A DNA stretch of 64,000 nt from Pusillimonas minor (GTDB lineage Bacteria; Pseudomonadota; Gammaproteobacteria; Burkholderiales; Burkholderiaceae_B). The position numbers and the translations under genes were made by a program. This document shows positions 25,987-35,205 of this stretch, one piece after another (within the stretch, counting starts at the first letter, position 1; each line of letters begins with the position of its first letter). The notes under the pieces are model-generated. The model made no database searches. It saw nothing but the letters and a program-made list of their open reading frames with translations, and was not told where the DNA came from. The DNA lies in NCBI RefSeq assembly GCF_014237865.1, contig NZ_JACJUU010000001.1, forward strand, positions 124,001 to 188,000, read 5' to 3'.

Positions 25987-26268
25987 ATGTATCGAACGCT
26001 GACGCAGAGGATGGCGATGAAAATCGGCAGCACGTACAAGTTCAGCGAAGTTCAAGCACGACACTGGGCGCAGTTCGCCGCAGGCGCAGACTTTACCAAG
26101 GCTCAGGCCAAACGACGAATTCTGGAATTGGCAAAGTTACTACCAACGACGGCGCGCAAGCTCCAGTCTGACCCCAGACACAGTTTTGCTGACAATGCCT
26201 TGGTTGAGCAAATCAATACCTTGATTGAACAACGCTGCGCCCTGACGATTCGCAGGCTCACCGACTAA
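25987..26268 (+). pseudogene. hipA: hipA, C-terminal remnant
   Basis: The frame reads AMKIGSTYKFSEVQARHW, KAQAKRRILELAKLLPTTAR and ends LIEQRCALTIRRLTD, matching the last quarter of HipA serine/threonine kinases. The kinase core with its ATP-binding and catalytic Asp residues is absent, so it is inactive. The matching hipB is at 22214-22558; the yhaV/prlF pair, repeat A', repeat B' and the phd/parE pair lie between them. It marks the right edge of recognisable island genes. Confidence 0.7.
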
Positions 26269-26367
26269 CCCTGTGTGCCAAACGGCCTTTGATCGTTAAT
26301 ATAGAATCAAGCCGCGATTAGGCGGGTGCCCTCGTATCTCAACATTAAATTTTTAAAAAATACCCTT

Positions 26368-27078
26368 ATGAAGACAAATACGCTAGAGCCTCTGTCCGAA
26401 GCTGAACTTGCCGAGCTCGACAAGCTGCTGCTGTACGACATTGACACCGATGATGCGATGACGCTGGATATGCTGGATGGTTTTTTGCACGCTATTGCCA
26501 TCGGCCCCACGACTATTCATCCGGCCAAATGGCTACCCTTTGCACTGGGGTTGGGCGGCCCTATGCCACCAAAGGCGTCAATGGCAGAACTTAACCGTGT
26601 CATGGATTTAGTGATGCGGCACTACAACGGCATTATTAGCGGCCTGCAATCCCCACATCCTGAAATGACGCCCACTTGGGCTGCGCAAGAATATCGAGGG
26701 AAAATGTACGACACGGCGGAAGGCTGGGCTTATGGGTTTGTCGAGGGCATGAACATGTGTCAGGACGACTGGCAGCCCATGCTGGATACAGAAAAAGGCG
26801 CGGCCTGGTTTCGCCCTATTGGGCTGCTGGGCGCAGACGACTTTTCACCCGATCAGGACGATCTGACGAAAACCCCTGCGCAGCGGGCGAAAATCACGCA
26901 GCAGATCCCGCCTGCCGTACTCAACATGTACTTGTATTGGCTTCCCTATCGCGAGGCTATTTATGAGCGGGAAATAGCCAAGGCGTCAAAGCCCAAAGTT
27001 GGCCGAAACGAACCCTGCCCGTGCGGCAGTGGAAAAAAATTCAAAAAATGCTGCGGTGCAGGTGATGCCTTGCATTAA
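26368..27078 (+). CDS. UPF0149/YecA-family protein with C-terminal SEC-C zinc motif
   Basis: 236 residues. N-terminal YecA/YgfB helical domain ([33 protein letters not shown]) and [14 protein letters not shown]-terminal SEC-C metal-binding motif [19 protein letters not shown] as in SecA and SecA-like proteins. The SEC-C motif binds zinc and often contacts the ribosome or SecB. The role is not established. Flanking island sequence ends just before it; own promoter suggested by an AT-rich stretch at 26290-26360. Confidence 0.85.
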   Translation: MKTNTLEPLSEAELAELDKLLLYDIDTDDAMTLDMLDGFLHAIAIGPTTIHPAKWLPFALGLGGPMPPKASMAELNRVMDLVMRHYNGIISGLQSPHPEMTPTWAAQEYRGKMYDTAEGWAYGFVEGMNMCQDDWQPMLDTEKGAAWFRPIGLLGADDFSPDQDDLTKTPAQRAKITQQIPPAVLNMYLYWLPYREAIYEREIAKASKPKVGRNEPCPCGSGKKFKKCCGAGDALH

Positions 27079-27273
27079 AGCCAGTAATGCCCTTCAGGCG
27101 TGATTTAAACACCCATAAAGGGCCCCGGCCGCGGTTTGCCGCGTAGAACACTGCAGCACAGCCTTTCGCACTTGGCCTGCTCCAAACGGGCTGTCATATC
27201 CGGGTACTACGACAGCTGCTACACTGCGCCGGCAGTCAAGATCCCCTTCCACTTTAAAGAAAGCATTCCCGGC

Positions 27274-28680
27274 ATGACCAGCACCCTAGCCATTGTTGTT
27301 TCGCTTTTACTTCTGATGTACCTGGCCTACCGGGGCATTACTGTGCTGCTTCTGGCGCCGCTCATGGCAGCGCTGGCGGTGCTGCTGTCGGGCGAAATTG
27401 GCGTTTACCTGCCCATCTATACCGACACCTTCATGAAAGCGCTGGGCAACTATGTCATTCAGTTTTTGCCTATCTTTTTGCTGGGCGCTTTGTTTGGCCA
27501 ACTGATGGCTGACTCGGGTGCGGCGCATACGATTTCCCGCTGGATCGTCGACAAACTTGGCGACAAGCACGCCATTGTCACGGTGGTGCTGGCTTGTGCG
27601 GTACTGACGTATGGCGGTGTGTCGCTGTTTGTGGTGGCGTTTGCCATTTACCCCATTGCCAAAGACCTGTTCCGCGCGGCTAACATTCCCAAGCGGCTGA
27701 TACCCGCAACAATCGCATTGGGCTCGTTCACGTTCACCATGACGGCGCTACCGGGGACACCGGCCATCCAGAATGCCATCCCCATCCCCTACTACGGCAC
27801 CAATGTGTTTGCCGCGCCGGGGCTGGGCATTATTGCGGCGGCCATCATGTTTATTGGGGGCATGTGGTGGCTGCGTGGCCGGGCGGCCAGCGCGCAGCGC
27901 GCCGGCGAGGGCTATGGCCACCACGAAGACGACACCGAAAAAGATGCGCTTCAGGGGGTGGATAGCGGTGCGTTATCGCATATGCCGCTCTTCCTGGCGC
28001 TTTTGCCGCTGGTCCTGGTTATTTCGGTCAACGCCCTCTTCACCTATGTCGTTTTTCCGCGCGCCGACATGAGCTTCGTTACCGAACGCTTTCCGCACAT
28101 TACGCCTGCCAAGGTGACGGGTCTTTGGGCCCTGATTATTGCACTGGCCACGGCCTGCGCTACGCTGGTCGTTTCACGCCTGGGTCACTGGCGCAACCTG
28201 CGCGACACGATCAATAAAGGCGTGTTTGGGTTCATGCTGCCATTGTTCAATACGGCGTCAGAAGTGGGCTACGGTGCGGTCATTGCCGGCCTGGCCGGCT
28301 TCGTGGTGATCCGCGATGCGGTGCTTAATGTCACCCCCGGAAACCCGCTGATTTCGGAAGCCATTGCCATGAACGTGCTGTCGGGGATCACCGGCTCGTC
28401 GTCGGGTGGCTTGAGCATTGCGCTGCAAACCCTGGGGCCAGACTATTTGCGCATGGCACAAGAAGCGGGCATTAGCCCCGAACTGATGCACCGGGTGGCC
28501 GTACTGGCGGCCGGCGGGTTCGACACCCTGCCCCATTGCGGCGCCATTATCACCCTGCTGGCTATCTGCAAACTGACACACCGCCAGTCGTATTTGAATA
28601 TTGCCGCCGTGACCATGGGCGCGCCCATGATTGCGCTGATTGCCGTTATTGCATTGGGCACCGTGTTTGGCAGCTTTTAA
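27274..28680 (+). CDS. GntP-family permease
   Basis: 468 residues, about 12 hydrophobic segments, member of the GntP/CitM-like gluconate-H+ symporter group. Features: YRGITVLLLAPLMAALAVLLSG, LPIFLLGALFGQLM, TALPGTPAIQNAIPIPYYGT, and the late SGITGSSSGGLSIAL and LPHCGAIITLLAI. The combination resembles the subgroup near D-beta-hydroxybutyrate and citrate permeases rather than sugar-acid transport, but the substrate cannot be read. ATG at 27274 starts directly at the first membrane helix; the 46 codons upstream that stay open are not membrane-like. Monocistronic. Confidence 0.85.
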   Translation: MTSTLAIVVSLLLLMYLAYRGITVLLLAPLMAALAVLLSGEIGVYLPIYTDTFMKALGNYVIQFLPIFLLGALFGQLMADSGAAHTISRWIVDKLGDKHAIVTVVLACAVLTYGGVSLFVVAFAIYPIAKDLFRAANIPKRLIPATIALGSFTFTMTALPGTPAIQNAIPIPYYGTNVFAAPGLGIIAAAIMFIGGMWWLRGRAASAQRAGEGYGHHEDDTEKDALQGVDSGALSHMPLFLALLPLVLVISVNALFTYVVFPRADMSFVTERFPHITPAKVTGLWALIIALATACATLVVSRLGHWRNLRDTINKGVFGFMLPLFNTASEVGYGAVIAGLAGFVVIRDAVLNVTPGNPLISEAIAMNVLSGITGSSSGGLSIALQTLGPDYLRMAQEAGISPELMHRVAVLAAGGFDTLPHCGAIITLLAICKLTHRQSYLNIAAVTMGAPMIALIAVIALGTVFGSF

Positions 28681-28841
28681 GACAAACCCTACAAATAAAA
28701 ACTAGTCTGACAGATTGATCCCGATCCTGACGACAAAGACCGGCACCAATCCTGTAGTGTCGTCAGTGACGCCAGGCACCGGCGGCCTCTGAACATCGAA
28801 AGCCCCGCCTGCAAGGCGGCATAACGCGATCAAGGCCGCAT

Positions 28842-29117
28842 TCAGCGCACCGCGTTGCGGCGCAGTCTTTCTAGTTCGGCCTGGTTTAGCCGGGCTGCTT
28901 CGTATTCTGCATAGGCGCGTTCGCCCGATTCGTATTGGCCTTTGTGAATGCAACTGCGGGGGTTAACGCGGCATTGGTCAGAGCCGGCAACCGGACCAGA
29001 AGCACCGATGCCGGACGCCCGTGGGCTGAACAGGCCTGGCCCGCTGGACGAACAGCCGGCAAGGGCGAGCCCCAAAAGTACCAGCGCACCACAACGACTA
29101 AATTTACGAATCAACAT
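28842..29117 (-). CDS. Small lipoprotein, function unknown
   Basis: 91 residues with signal peptide and lipobox LALAGC (Cys about 22), so a membrane-anchored lipoprotein. The mature part contains CRVNPRSCIHKGQYESGERAYAEYEAARLNQAELERLRR, i.e. a Cys pair followed by a charged helix. Similar small lipoproteins are found in Bordetella relatives, without known role. It is convergent with the GntP-like permease, 161 bp away. Confidence 0.7.
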   Translation of the reverse strand: MLIRKFSRCGALVLLGLALAGCSSSGPGLFSPRASGIGASGPVAGSDQCRVNPRSCIHKGQYESGERAYAEYEAARLNQAELERLRRNAVR

Positions 29118-29253
29118 GCCCTGCCCCCGAAGTTAACCTGCCTATTCTATAGCAGGCCATCGCCGTAGGGGGTACTCGCCATCTAACGGATTGCGCACCC
29201 ACTGTTAGACACGCAAGCTGAAAGAACTTCAGTTGCCATGCGCGAGGTAAGTT

Positions 29254-30459
29254 ATGCCTATGCAACCCAAAATCGCAGCCCTGGTCCGCGTAGTATCGAC
29301 GCTGGTTGTCGCCTTCACTCTTCCTGTGGTTGCCCAGACCGGTGACTTCCATGCACCTTCGCTCTATTTTTCTTACCAGAATCAAGCAACGGCGGATGCG
29401 GCGTGGACGCCTACAGACCAACGCGGAGCGTGCGTATCTGGGTCTGGCAATGACAAGCCTGCCACACCAAGCCATGCCGTGCGCATTGTTGCTTTGTCAG
29501 GTGCACACCGGATTATCAACTGCAATCAAGAAAATATTGTTGCGTCCAAAGCCCATATCGCTGCAGCTATTGAAGCATTTAATGCCGACGAAATCGCCAG
29601 CGCCAAAGCTGCGAGGTCGGCAATGGATGGGGGCATCCCCAACTTCAGCACCGATGCCATGCTGATGAATTTGCTGAAATACGCCCCCGACCCTTTCAAT
29701 GAGCAGGCATGGCTGGCCACGACAAGAGAAGAAATTACCCGGGCTCAATATGCCAACACTTACGGCGCGACCGTGGGGAAAAAAATAGTCGCCAACTGGG
29801 TGTTTCCACCTGAAAGCCTGCGAGACCGAAACCCAGACATTGCTGCTCAAGAACTGCTGCCGCGCTTCAAAGCGGAAGCTTTGGCACGAGCCAAAGAGGC
29901 TCGGGCAACCTTTGTCATGCGCAGTGTGGTTGGCAACGTCAAGTACGACCTGGCCAGCGGCGTGCTTCTTTTTGGCAATGGTAAAACTGCCGACAGCCTC
30001 ATCGTCTTCAAGCCCCCCATGAATATAAAATTCAACGGCAAGCCCGTTTATGCCGTCAACGGCCCAAATGACGGCATATCGAAGCACACCGACGACACGC
30101 CGCTTACAATTGTCGGGTTTCGAAGCATTGTTGCCGCCGGGCGTCATCCGGGCTTGGTGACCGACCGGACATTGCTGGCACGTGCCATCCGTGTGCCGCA
30201 AGAGCAGGCCGAAAAACTGCTAAATAAAACAAATTTATTGGTCGTCAATGTGGTCATGACCGTCATCGGGGCCGAACGCCTGAAGAACCAGAACGGGCTC
30301 GCGCTAAGCGCGAGCAACGGCGTGTTGTTTGCCCGGGTAGACAAAATGTTTGTAACCGATATGACAGGCATGCCTTTAACAACATACGCGATTGACACTT
30401 TGCCAGTCGCAGACGCAGCCACGGTAAAACCGCAAAAGAAAAACACGAGGTCGAACTAA
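29254..30459 (+). CDS. Exported protein of unknown function
   Basis: 401 residues. A signal peptide (about residues 1-28, VVSTLVVAFTLPVVAQ) then a soluble domain. Two Cys residues (GACVSGSG and RIINCNQENI) could form a disulfide. Later segments LLKYAPDPFNEQAWL, NWVFPPESLRDRNPDIAAQE and VVGNVKYDLASGVLLFGNGK have no motif that I recognise. Good ribosome site GAGGTAAGTT before ATG. Its stop overlaps that of the convergent chrA by 4 bases. No neighbour suggests a role. Confidence 0.7.
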   Translation: MPMQPKIAALVRVVSTLVVAFTLPVVAQTGDFHAPSLYFSYQNQATADAAWTPTDQRGACVSGSGNDKPATPSHAVRIVALSGAHRIINCNQENIVASKAHIAAAIEAFNADEIASAKAARSAMDGGIPNFSTDAMLMNLLKYAPDPFNEQAWLATTREEITRAQYANTYGATVGKKIVANWVFPPESLRDRNPDIAAQELLPRFKAEALARAKEARATFVMRSVVGNVKYDLASGVLLFGNGKTADSLIVFKPPMNIKFNGKPVYAVNGPNDGISKHTDDTPLTIVGFRSIVAAGRHPGLVTDRTLLARAIRVPQEQAEKLLNKTNLLVVNVVMTVIGAERLKNQNGLALSASNGVLFARVDKMFVTDMTGMPLTTYAIDTLPVADAATVKPQKKNTRSN

Positions 30460-31667
30460 AACACCACGTGAGTCAACCCGCCGACTGCACCGCACCCCAT
30501 CACAACCAGCCAGGGCGGCAGCTTCCAAAACATTAATGCCACCCAGGCAACCAATGCCAACGCAATGTCCTTGGGCGCGTGGATGGCGCTTGTCCAGACG
30601 GGTTGATACAACGCGGCAAGCAACAGCCCGACAACGGCGGCATTTACCCCGGCCAGCGCCGCCTGCATGCGCAAATTACGTCGCAGTTGCTCCCAAAACG
30701 GCAGCGCCCCCATGACCAACAAAAACGAGGGTACGAAGATGGCGACCAGGCAAATCAGGCCGCCGGCCCAGCCGGCAGGTGCCTGGGTCATGGCGGCGCC
30801 CAAAAACGCGGCAAAGGTAAATAAAGGGCCAGGCACAGCCTGAGCGGCCCCGTACCCAGCCAAAAACATATTTTCGTCTACCCATCCCGCGGGCACGACT
30901 TCGGCTTGCAACAAGGGCAGCACAACATGGCCACCGCCGAAAACAAGCGCGCCGGCTCGATAAAAGGCATCAAACAAAGCCAACATCTGACTTGGCATTG
31001 CGCTCGCCAGCGCGGGCAAGGCAAAAAGCAATACAAAGAACAGGCCAAGCATGACAACGCCGGCACGTCGGCTAACCGTCATCGGCAAGACGTCGTGGGG
31101 GGCCTGTGGCGGTAGTTTGGCCAGCCATAAGCCCAACAGCGCCGCGATCACAATAATGACCATTTGCGTCCATACATAAGCGGCCAGCAAGGCAACGCAG
31201 GCCGACGTCACCATCATGGTTACGCGCGTGGCATCTGGGCAAAGGTTGCGCGCCATGCCCCAGACGGCTTGGGCAACCACGGCCACCGCAGCAATTTTCA
31301 GCCCGGCAAGCAAGCCCGCCGGAACAGATTCACCATAAGCAACAAGGCCGTTTGCGAACAGAATCAAGGCGATGGCAGACGGCAGGGTAAAGCCAAGCCA
31401 GGCGGCGAAGGCGCCCCGGTATCCCGCGCGCGACAACCCCAAGGCAATACCAACCTGGCTGCTGGCCGGACCGGGCAAGAACTGACACAACGCGACCAGA
31501 TCAGCATAGGTACGTTCGGTCATCCATTGCCGTCTCGTCACAAATTCATCCCGGAAATAACCGAGGTGGGCGATTGGCCCGCCAAACGAGGTCAGCCCCA
31601 AACGCAAAAAGATCAAAAATACGGCCCAAGGGCTTTGATCGGAACTACGGGCAGTTTCAGGCGTCAT
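30456..31667 (-). CDS. chrA: Chromate transporter ChrA (long, two-domain CHR family)
   Basis: 403 residues, the long-chain CHR form made of two homologous halves. First half: FLRLGLTSFGGPIAHLGYFRDEFV and ALCQFLPGPASSQVGIALG; second half: FYRAGALVFGGGHVVLPLLQAEVVP and AVPGPLFTFAAFLGAA. About ten membrane segments. ChrA exports chromate and gives resistance; some members are induced by sulfate limitation. No chrB regulator is adjacent, so the physiological substrate is inferred. Confidence 0.92.
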   Translation of the reverse strand: MTPETARSSDQSPWAVFLIFLRLGLTSFGGPIAHLGYFRDEFVTRRQWMTERTYADLVALCQFLPGPASSQVGIALGLSRAGYRGAFAAWLGFTLPSAIALILFANGLVAYGESVPAGLLAGLKIAAVAVVAQAVWGMARNLCPDATRVTMMVTSACVALLAAYVWTQMVIIVIAALLGLWLAKLPPQAPHDVLPMTVSRRAGVVMLGLFFVLLFALPALASAMPSQMLALFDAFYRAGALVFGGGHVVLPLLQAEVVPAGWVDENMFLAGYGAAQAVPGPLFTFAAFLGAAMTQAPAGWAGGLICLVAIFVPSFLLVMGALPFWEQLRRNLRMQAALAGVNAAVVGLLLAALYQPVWTSAIHAPKDIALALVAWVALMFWKLPPWLVVMGCGAVGGLTHVVF

Positions 31668-31852
31668 GGTTTATTTAATAAAAATAACCGGATATTGAAA
31701 AGATAACCCTACATTGAGGACACTTGCCCCCTACACGTGCACCAGCAAGAAATACCGGTGCACAGGCTTGTGACCTCTGCTGCACGCCGATACGATGCCT
31801 GACCAGATCACACCGCGTCTTAATTTTCACTGTTGAGTTTTCCGAGCCTGCC

Positions 31853-32298
31853 ATGTCTTATCACGTCGTTTGGTTCAAGCGCGACTTGCGCCTTCATGAC
31901 CATGCGCCCCTGGTTGAAGCGGCTCAAAGACGCTGGGTCTGATCGAGCCGCCGCCGGCACGCCGCCAACACGGCGGACGTGAGCGTGGGCTGGCCATGCT
32001 TGATCAGTTCCTGAGCACACGCAGTGCGCAGTACCGGGGCGGCATATCATCGCCATTGTCGGCGCCTACTGCGTGTTCGCGTCTTTCTGCACACCTGGCG
32101 TACGGTACGTTAAGTTTGCGGGAAGTGGTACAGGCCACGCGGGCCCGTATTAATGCCCTGCCCGCTGTGCAGGCGGCTAAAAGCCAAGTCGTCGAGAAAC
32201 ATGCCTCGCGCAAACGTAACGACACCATGGCACGAAAGGCGACGGCCAAGAACACGGCCTCTGCGTCAATGCGCAATCAACTGAGCCTGGACTTTTAA
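31853..32298 (+). pseudogene. Photolyase/cryptochrome gene, internally deleted
   Basis: Three pieces of a roughly 500-residue DNA photolyase/cryptochrome survive. Piece 1 (from 31853): YHVVWFKRDLRLHDHAPLVEAA, the N-terminal antenna-domain strand. Piece 2, in another frame from about 31927: GLIEPPPARRQHGG then LDQFLSTRSAQYRGG and SRLSAHLAYGTLSLREVVQA, the start of the FAD domain. Piece 3: [11 protein letters not shown] to QLSLDF, a C-terminal tail. Most of the antenna domain and the FAD-binding, DNA-repair core are gone and piece 1 to 2 involves a frameshift, so no photolyase activity is expected. Confidence 0.8.
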
Positions 32299-32303
32299 CG
32301 GCC

Positions 32304-32456
32304 ATGAAGATGCGAAAAAAGTCGGCGCTGCCCACCAGGCAATGCCTGTGTTGCGGCCTGCCGTTTACATGGCGAAAGAAATGGGAACGCGATTGGGCAC
32401 AGGTCAAGTATTGTTCGGAGCGGTGTCGACGGGCCGGTGCCAAACCGCCGAAGTAG
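32304..32456 (+). CDS. DUF2256 zinc-binding small protein
   Basis: 50 residues, [18 protein letters not shown] then [20 protein letters not shown] and RCRR: the DUF2256 pattern with four Cys (CxxC...CxxxC) for one zinc. Genes of this family normally sit beside cryptochrome/photolyase genes, which fits the decayed one 5 bp upstream. It appears intact although its partner is dead. Second in-frame ATG at 32310 possible. Confidence 0.85.
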   Translation: MKMRKKSALPTRQCLCCGLPFTWRKKWERDWAQVKYCSERCRRAGAKPPK

Positions 32457-32467
32457 CGACACGACCA

Positions 32468-32552
32468 GCCACGCCAAGCCAAGCCACGCCAAGCCAAGCC
32501 ACGCCACGCCACGCCACGCCACGCCACGCCACGCCACGCCAAGCCAAGCCAG
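32468..32552 (+). repeat. Pentanucleotide microsatellite GCCAC/GCCAA, 17 units
   Basis: 17 consecutive 5-bp units of GCCAM, in the order C,A,A,C,A,A, eight C, A,A, and a last unit GCCAG. It begins 11 bp after the DUF2256 stop and ends 93 bp before the tadG stop, between convergent genes. The next 93 bases to 32645 hold nothing else. Confidence 0.95.
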
Positions 32553-32645
32553 TCAAGCTAGATTAATACGCCCAAAAATCATCATTGGCGGCAAGATCGC
32601 CAAAAAGTAAAGCGTACCGGCTTGCGGGCCGAGCGCCAAATTTGG

Positions 32646-34583
32646 TTAACGAATCAAACGTAATTTCCCGCCCGACGAAATGTTTTGCGCGATGGCATTG
32701 CGCACCGCCTCGAGTTCGTCTGGCGAGTACAAACGATTGTCGCTGGAACAGGCTTTAAGGGCCGGGTCGCCGGCACCGTTCAAATCGACCACCAAAATCT
32801 TGATGCCGTCTTGCTTGATGGCATTACAGACCTCGGCGGTATACGTAGACATGGCGGGCCAACCCGACGTGTTGGGGTTCAAGTCGTCTTCAGCCCGGTT
32901 CTGGTCGTACTTGTAGGGGTTGGGCATAAGTAAAGACGTGGCCGGGTACTGCCAGTAATACCAATCTTTTTTAGGTATGTTGCCGGGTTTGACCCCAGGT
33001 ACATAGGGCGGTTGTACGTGCGATACATTTACTGCATCACCACATTCGACTTTCTTGTTTTTGCCGTCACAAACCTGGCCCAAGTAGCTCAGCACGAACG
33101 AAAAGTCATTGTCATGCAAATCCCAGAGGTTGTCACTTTTATGAATAGGGGGGGATGGAACGACATTTATATCATTCCAATTTGCATCTAGACCATTGGC
33201 AAACAACACTATTGTTTTGGCTTGCGTACCGTCACCCACCACCTCAAGCGCGCTATCATCCCAGCCATTTCCACCGCGCCAGTTCGGGTGTAACATTCGC
33301 CATGACCACAGCAAGCCGGCCGAATGCAAGGTATCACCCTGAGCCGGCTCCGACGCAATATCCGACAACGAGGCCTCAACACTGTCGGCGTCGTTCGTCA
33401 GAAAGCGCACCCGATTGGACACAACACATGTTTCGGGTTCGAATGCACCGAAAATAAAAATGCTGGCACCAGATTTATTCGGATGATCTCCATACCCTCC
33501 AAATTCGGCCCATAAACGTCTATCGTACTGCCCCGACCCGTTGGGCAACAGATCGATTATTGCGCCAGCTGTGTAATCCGATGCCACCTGAGCACCTCCA
33601 GAGCTAATCAACTGTCTATCCTCTTTTTCGTCGCTCTCGTTTTTCTTTGGCCAGTCGTATTTGTTGGGCTTATTGGACTCATAGAGCTCGGTCACCACCC
33701 GCATAAACACCGGCTGAAACCGGGCATTTGGCGACAACACGCCGAAGCTATCAGGCTTATTCCAGGGCTCGGGCTCGGCAATGCACCCACGCCACACCTG
33801 TTCGGTGTAATCCCGGTTGGTATCCCTTACGCGCCATCGATCGGCGTTGTCCCAATCGTAATCAAGCCATCTGGCTACCCACGGCCGGCCGACCTCGCCG
33901 ACGTTTACCACTTCTGAAAATGGCACCAGCCCAATGCTGGCACCGGGGACGGCCAGATCTTCGTCTTGCATAAGCAACTCGGCCAATGACTGGGCCGTCG
34001 ATACGGCAGCCAAGGAATCAAACTTCTTGTTTCCGTTGCCATTACCTTTATTGCCCTTTGACCCTGTCGGATTCGCGCCTTTGTCGATGGCGAAAACGAC
34101 TTCAATGGCACTGACGCCCGGCAGCTCAACCACGGCCGCCGAGGCCATGTTAAGTGAGGATACGTCAAGGAAACCGGTGCTGATCAAGGGCAAGGCAGCG
34201 TCTACCGTGGCCGCCAGGGTCCCCCCGCCCTCGCCTAGCTGCAGCGAAACGGTGCCCCCCCGTAAACCGCTGCCGAGGTAGCCTTCGGGAAAGTTGGCAT
34301 CGAAATACGCTTGCGCTTCGGCGGTTAATGCCGCCATGTCGCCCGTACCTTGCACCGAAGCCAGCTGCCCTGCTGCCAGGGCTGAGTTGTCGAGTGCCGC
34401 CTGCAAACGCGACTTGGCCGTGGTGTAGCGGATTAAATCGATAGCGCCCAAACTCACGCCAAACACCAGCCCCGCACTGACCAGAAACATGGGCGTTACC
34501 GCGCCGCGCTGATTTTTACGCAAACGCCGGCCAAAACCGGCCATTCTGGATCCTAATTCGGAAAGCATCGCGAAACGCATCAT
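32646..34583 (-). CDS. tadG: TadG-like pilus assembly protein with von Willebrand A-like domain
   Basis: 645 residues. N-terminal TadE/G pseudopilin-like helix (GAVTPMFLVSAGLVFGVSLGAIDLIRYTTAKSRLQAALD) with an acidic/basic cluster, then a periplasmic part with a VWA-like fold. The usual metal site DxSxS is replaced by AIDKGANP, followed by a Gly/Asn/Lys-rich linker. The C-terminal IKILVVDLNGAGDPAL and YSPDELEAVRNAIAQ are VWA-like. Last gene of the tad operon; it begins 5 bp after tadF-like and ends before the microsatellite. Confidence 0.85.
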   Translation of the reverse strand: MMRFAMLSELGSRMAGFGRRLRKNQRGAVTPMFLVSAGLVFGVSLGAIDLIRYTTAKSRLQAALDNSALAAGQLASVQGTGDMAALTAEAQAYFDANFPEGYLGSGLRGGTVSLQLGEGGGTLAATVDAALPLISTGFLDVSSLNMASAAVVELPGVSAIEVVFAIDKGANPTGSKGNKGNGNGNKKFDSLAAVSTAQSLAELLMQDEDLAVPGASIGLVPFSEVVNVGEVGRPWVARWLDYDWDNADRWRVRDTNRDYTEQVWRGCIAEPEPWNKPDSFGVLSPNARFQPVFMRVVTELYESNKPNKYDWPKKNESDEKEDRQLISSGGAQVASDYTAGAIIDLLPNGSGQYDRRLWAEFGGYGDHPNKSGASIFIFGAFEPETCVVSNRVRFLTNDADSVEASLSDIASEPAQGDTLHSAGLLWSWRMLHPNWRGGNGWDDSALEVVGDGTQAKTIVLFANGLDANWNDINVVPSPPIHKSDNLWDLHDNDFSFVLSYLGQVCDGKNKKVECGDAVNVSHVQPPYVPGVKPGNIPKKDWYYWQYPATSLLMPNPYKYDQNRAEDDLNPNTSGWPAMSTYTAEVCNAIKQDGIKILVVDLNGAGDPALKACSSDNRLYSPDELEAVRNAIAQNISSGGKLRLIR

Positions 34584-34588
34584 GATTA

Positions 34589-35203
34589 TTACTCATCGGT
34601 GGGCTGCAAAGCCCGTAAATCGCCGTTTAGCGGCCGCGCCACAGCACGGCTGTACAGCGTACTTTCGCCAGTCACCAGCTTCCAGAAGCCGCCACTTAAT
34701 ACAAACGGCGTATGGCGATACAAAGTCTCTACTACGATAATACTGTCCCCGGCACGCGCGGGGGGGAATCCGGCCGTTGACCCTAGATTCGTGTGGTTTA
34801 CCGACGACGATGACGGATAACTGACCGACCAGCCATCGGCAACGTTGTCGCGCACCCAACCTGCCCCGCCGGCACCACCAGGAGCAGCGTACCAAACCGA
34901 TATGACAACTCGACCATTGGCATCGAAGCCAAACGGGCGATACAAATCGGCTGCGACTGACTCGTATACACATACGACATTACCGGCCTGGCAATCGTTA
35001 CCCTGGAATAGCGCGGGCTGCAACGCCACGCTTTGGGCGATATTGGTCGCCACCAGATCAACCTGGGATTGCGCCCGGTATTGCTGATAGAGCTCGAACG
35101 TACCGATAATGAAAAAAATAAAAAACGGCAAAATAACCGCGGCCTCAAGCGCGGCCGCACCGCGTGCTGACCTGAGCAAAGAATGACGGTTTCGCTTAGC
35201 CAT
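34589..35203 (-). CDS. tadF: TadE/TadF-like minor pseudopilin (second copy)
   Basis: 204 residues. Positively charged N-terminus, then the TadE-like segment GAAALEAAVILPFFIFFIIGTFELYQQY, in which ALEAA matches the prepilin cleavage and conserved Glu of Flp-type pseudopilins. The C-terminal 150 residues are extracellular/periplasmic, with one Cys pair (DCQAGNVVCVY). By position it corresponds to TadF. Start ATG is 2 bp after tadE. Confidence 0.82.
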   Translation of the reverse strand: MAKRNRHSLLRSARGAAALEAAVILPFFIFFIIGTFELYQQYRAQSQVDLVATNIAQSVALQPALFQGNDCQAGNVVCVYESVAADLYRPFGFDANGRVVISVWYAAPGGAGGAGWVRDNVADGWSVSYPSSSSVNHTNLGSTAGFPPARAGDSIIVVETLYRHTPFVLSGGFWKLVTGESTLYSRAVARPLNGDLRALQPTDE

Positions 35204-35205
35204 GA

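Noticed and set aside
32177-32566. Repetitive proteins read through the pentanucleotide repeat on both strands
   Set aside because: They are simple translations of the microsatellite (Ala-Thr-Pro or Trp-Arg-Gly units) that overlap DUF2256 and the photolyase remnant, with no ribosome site.
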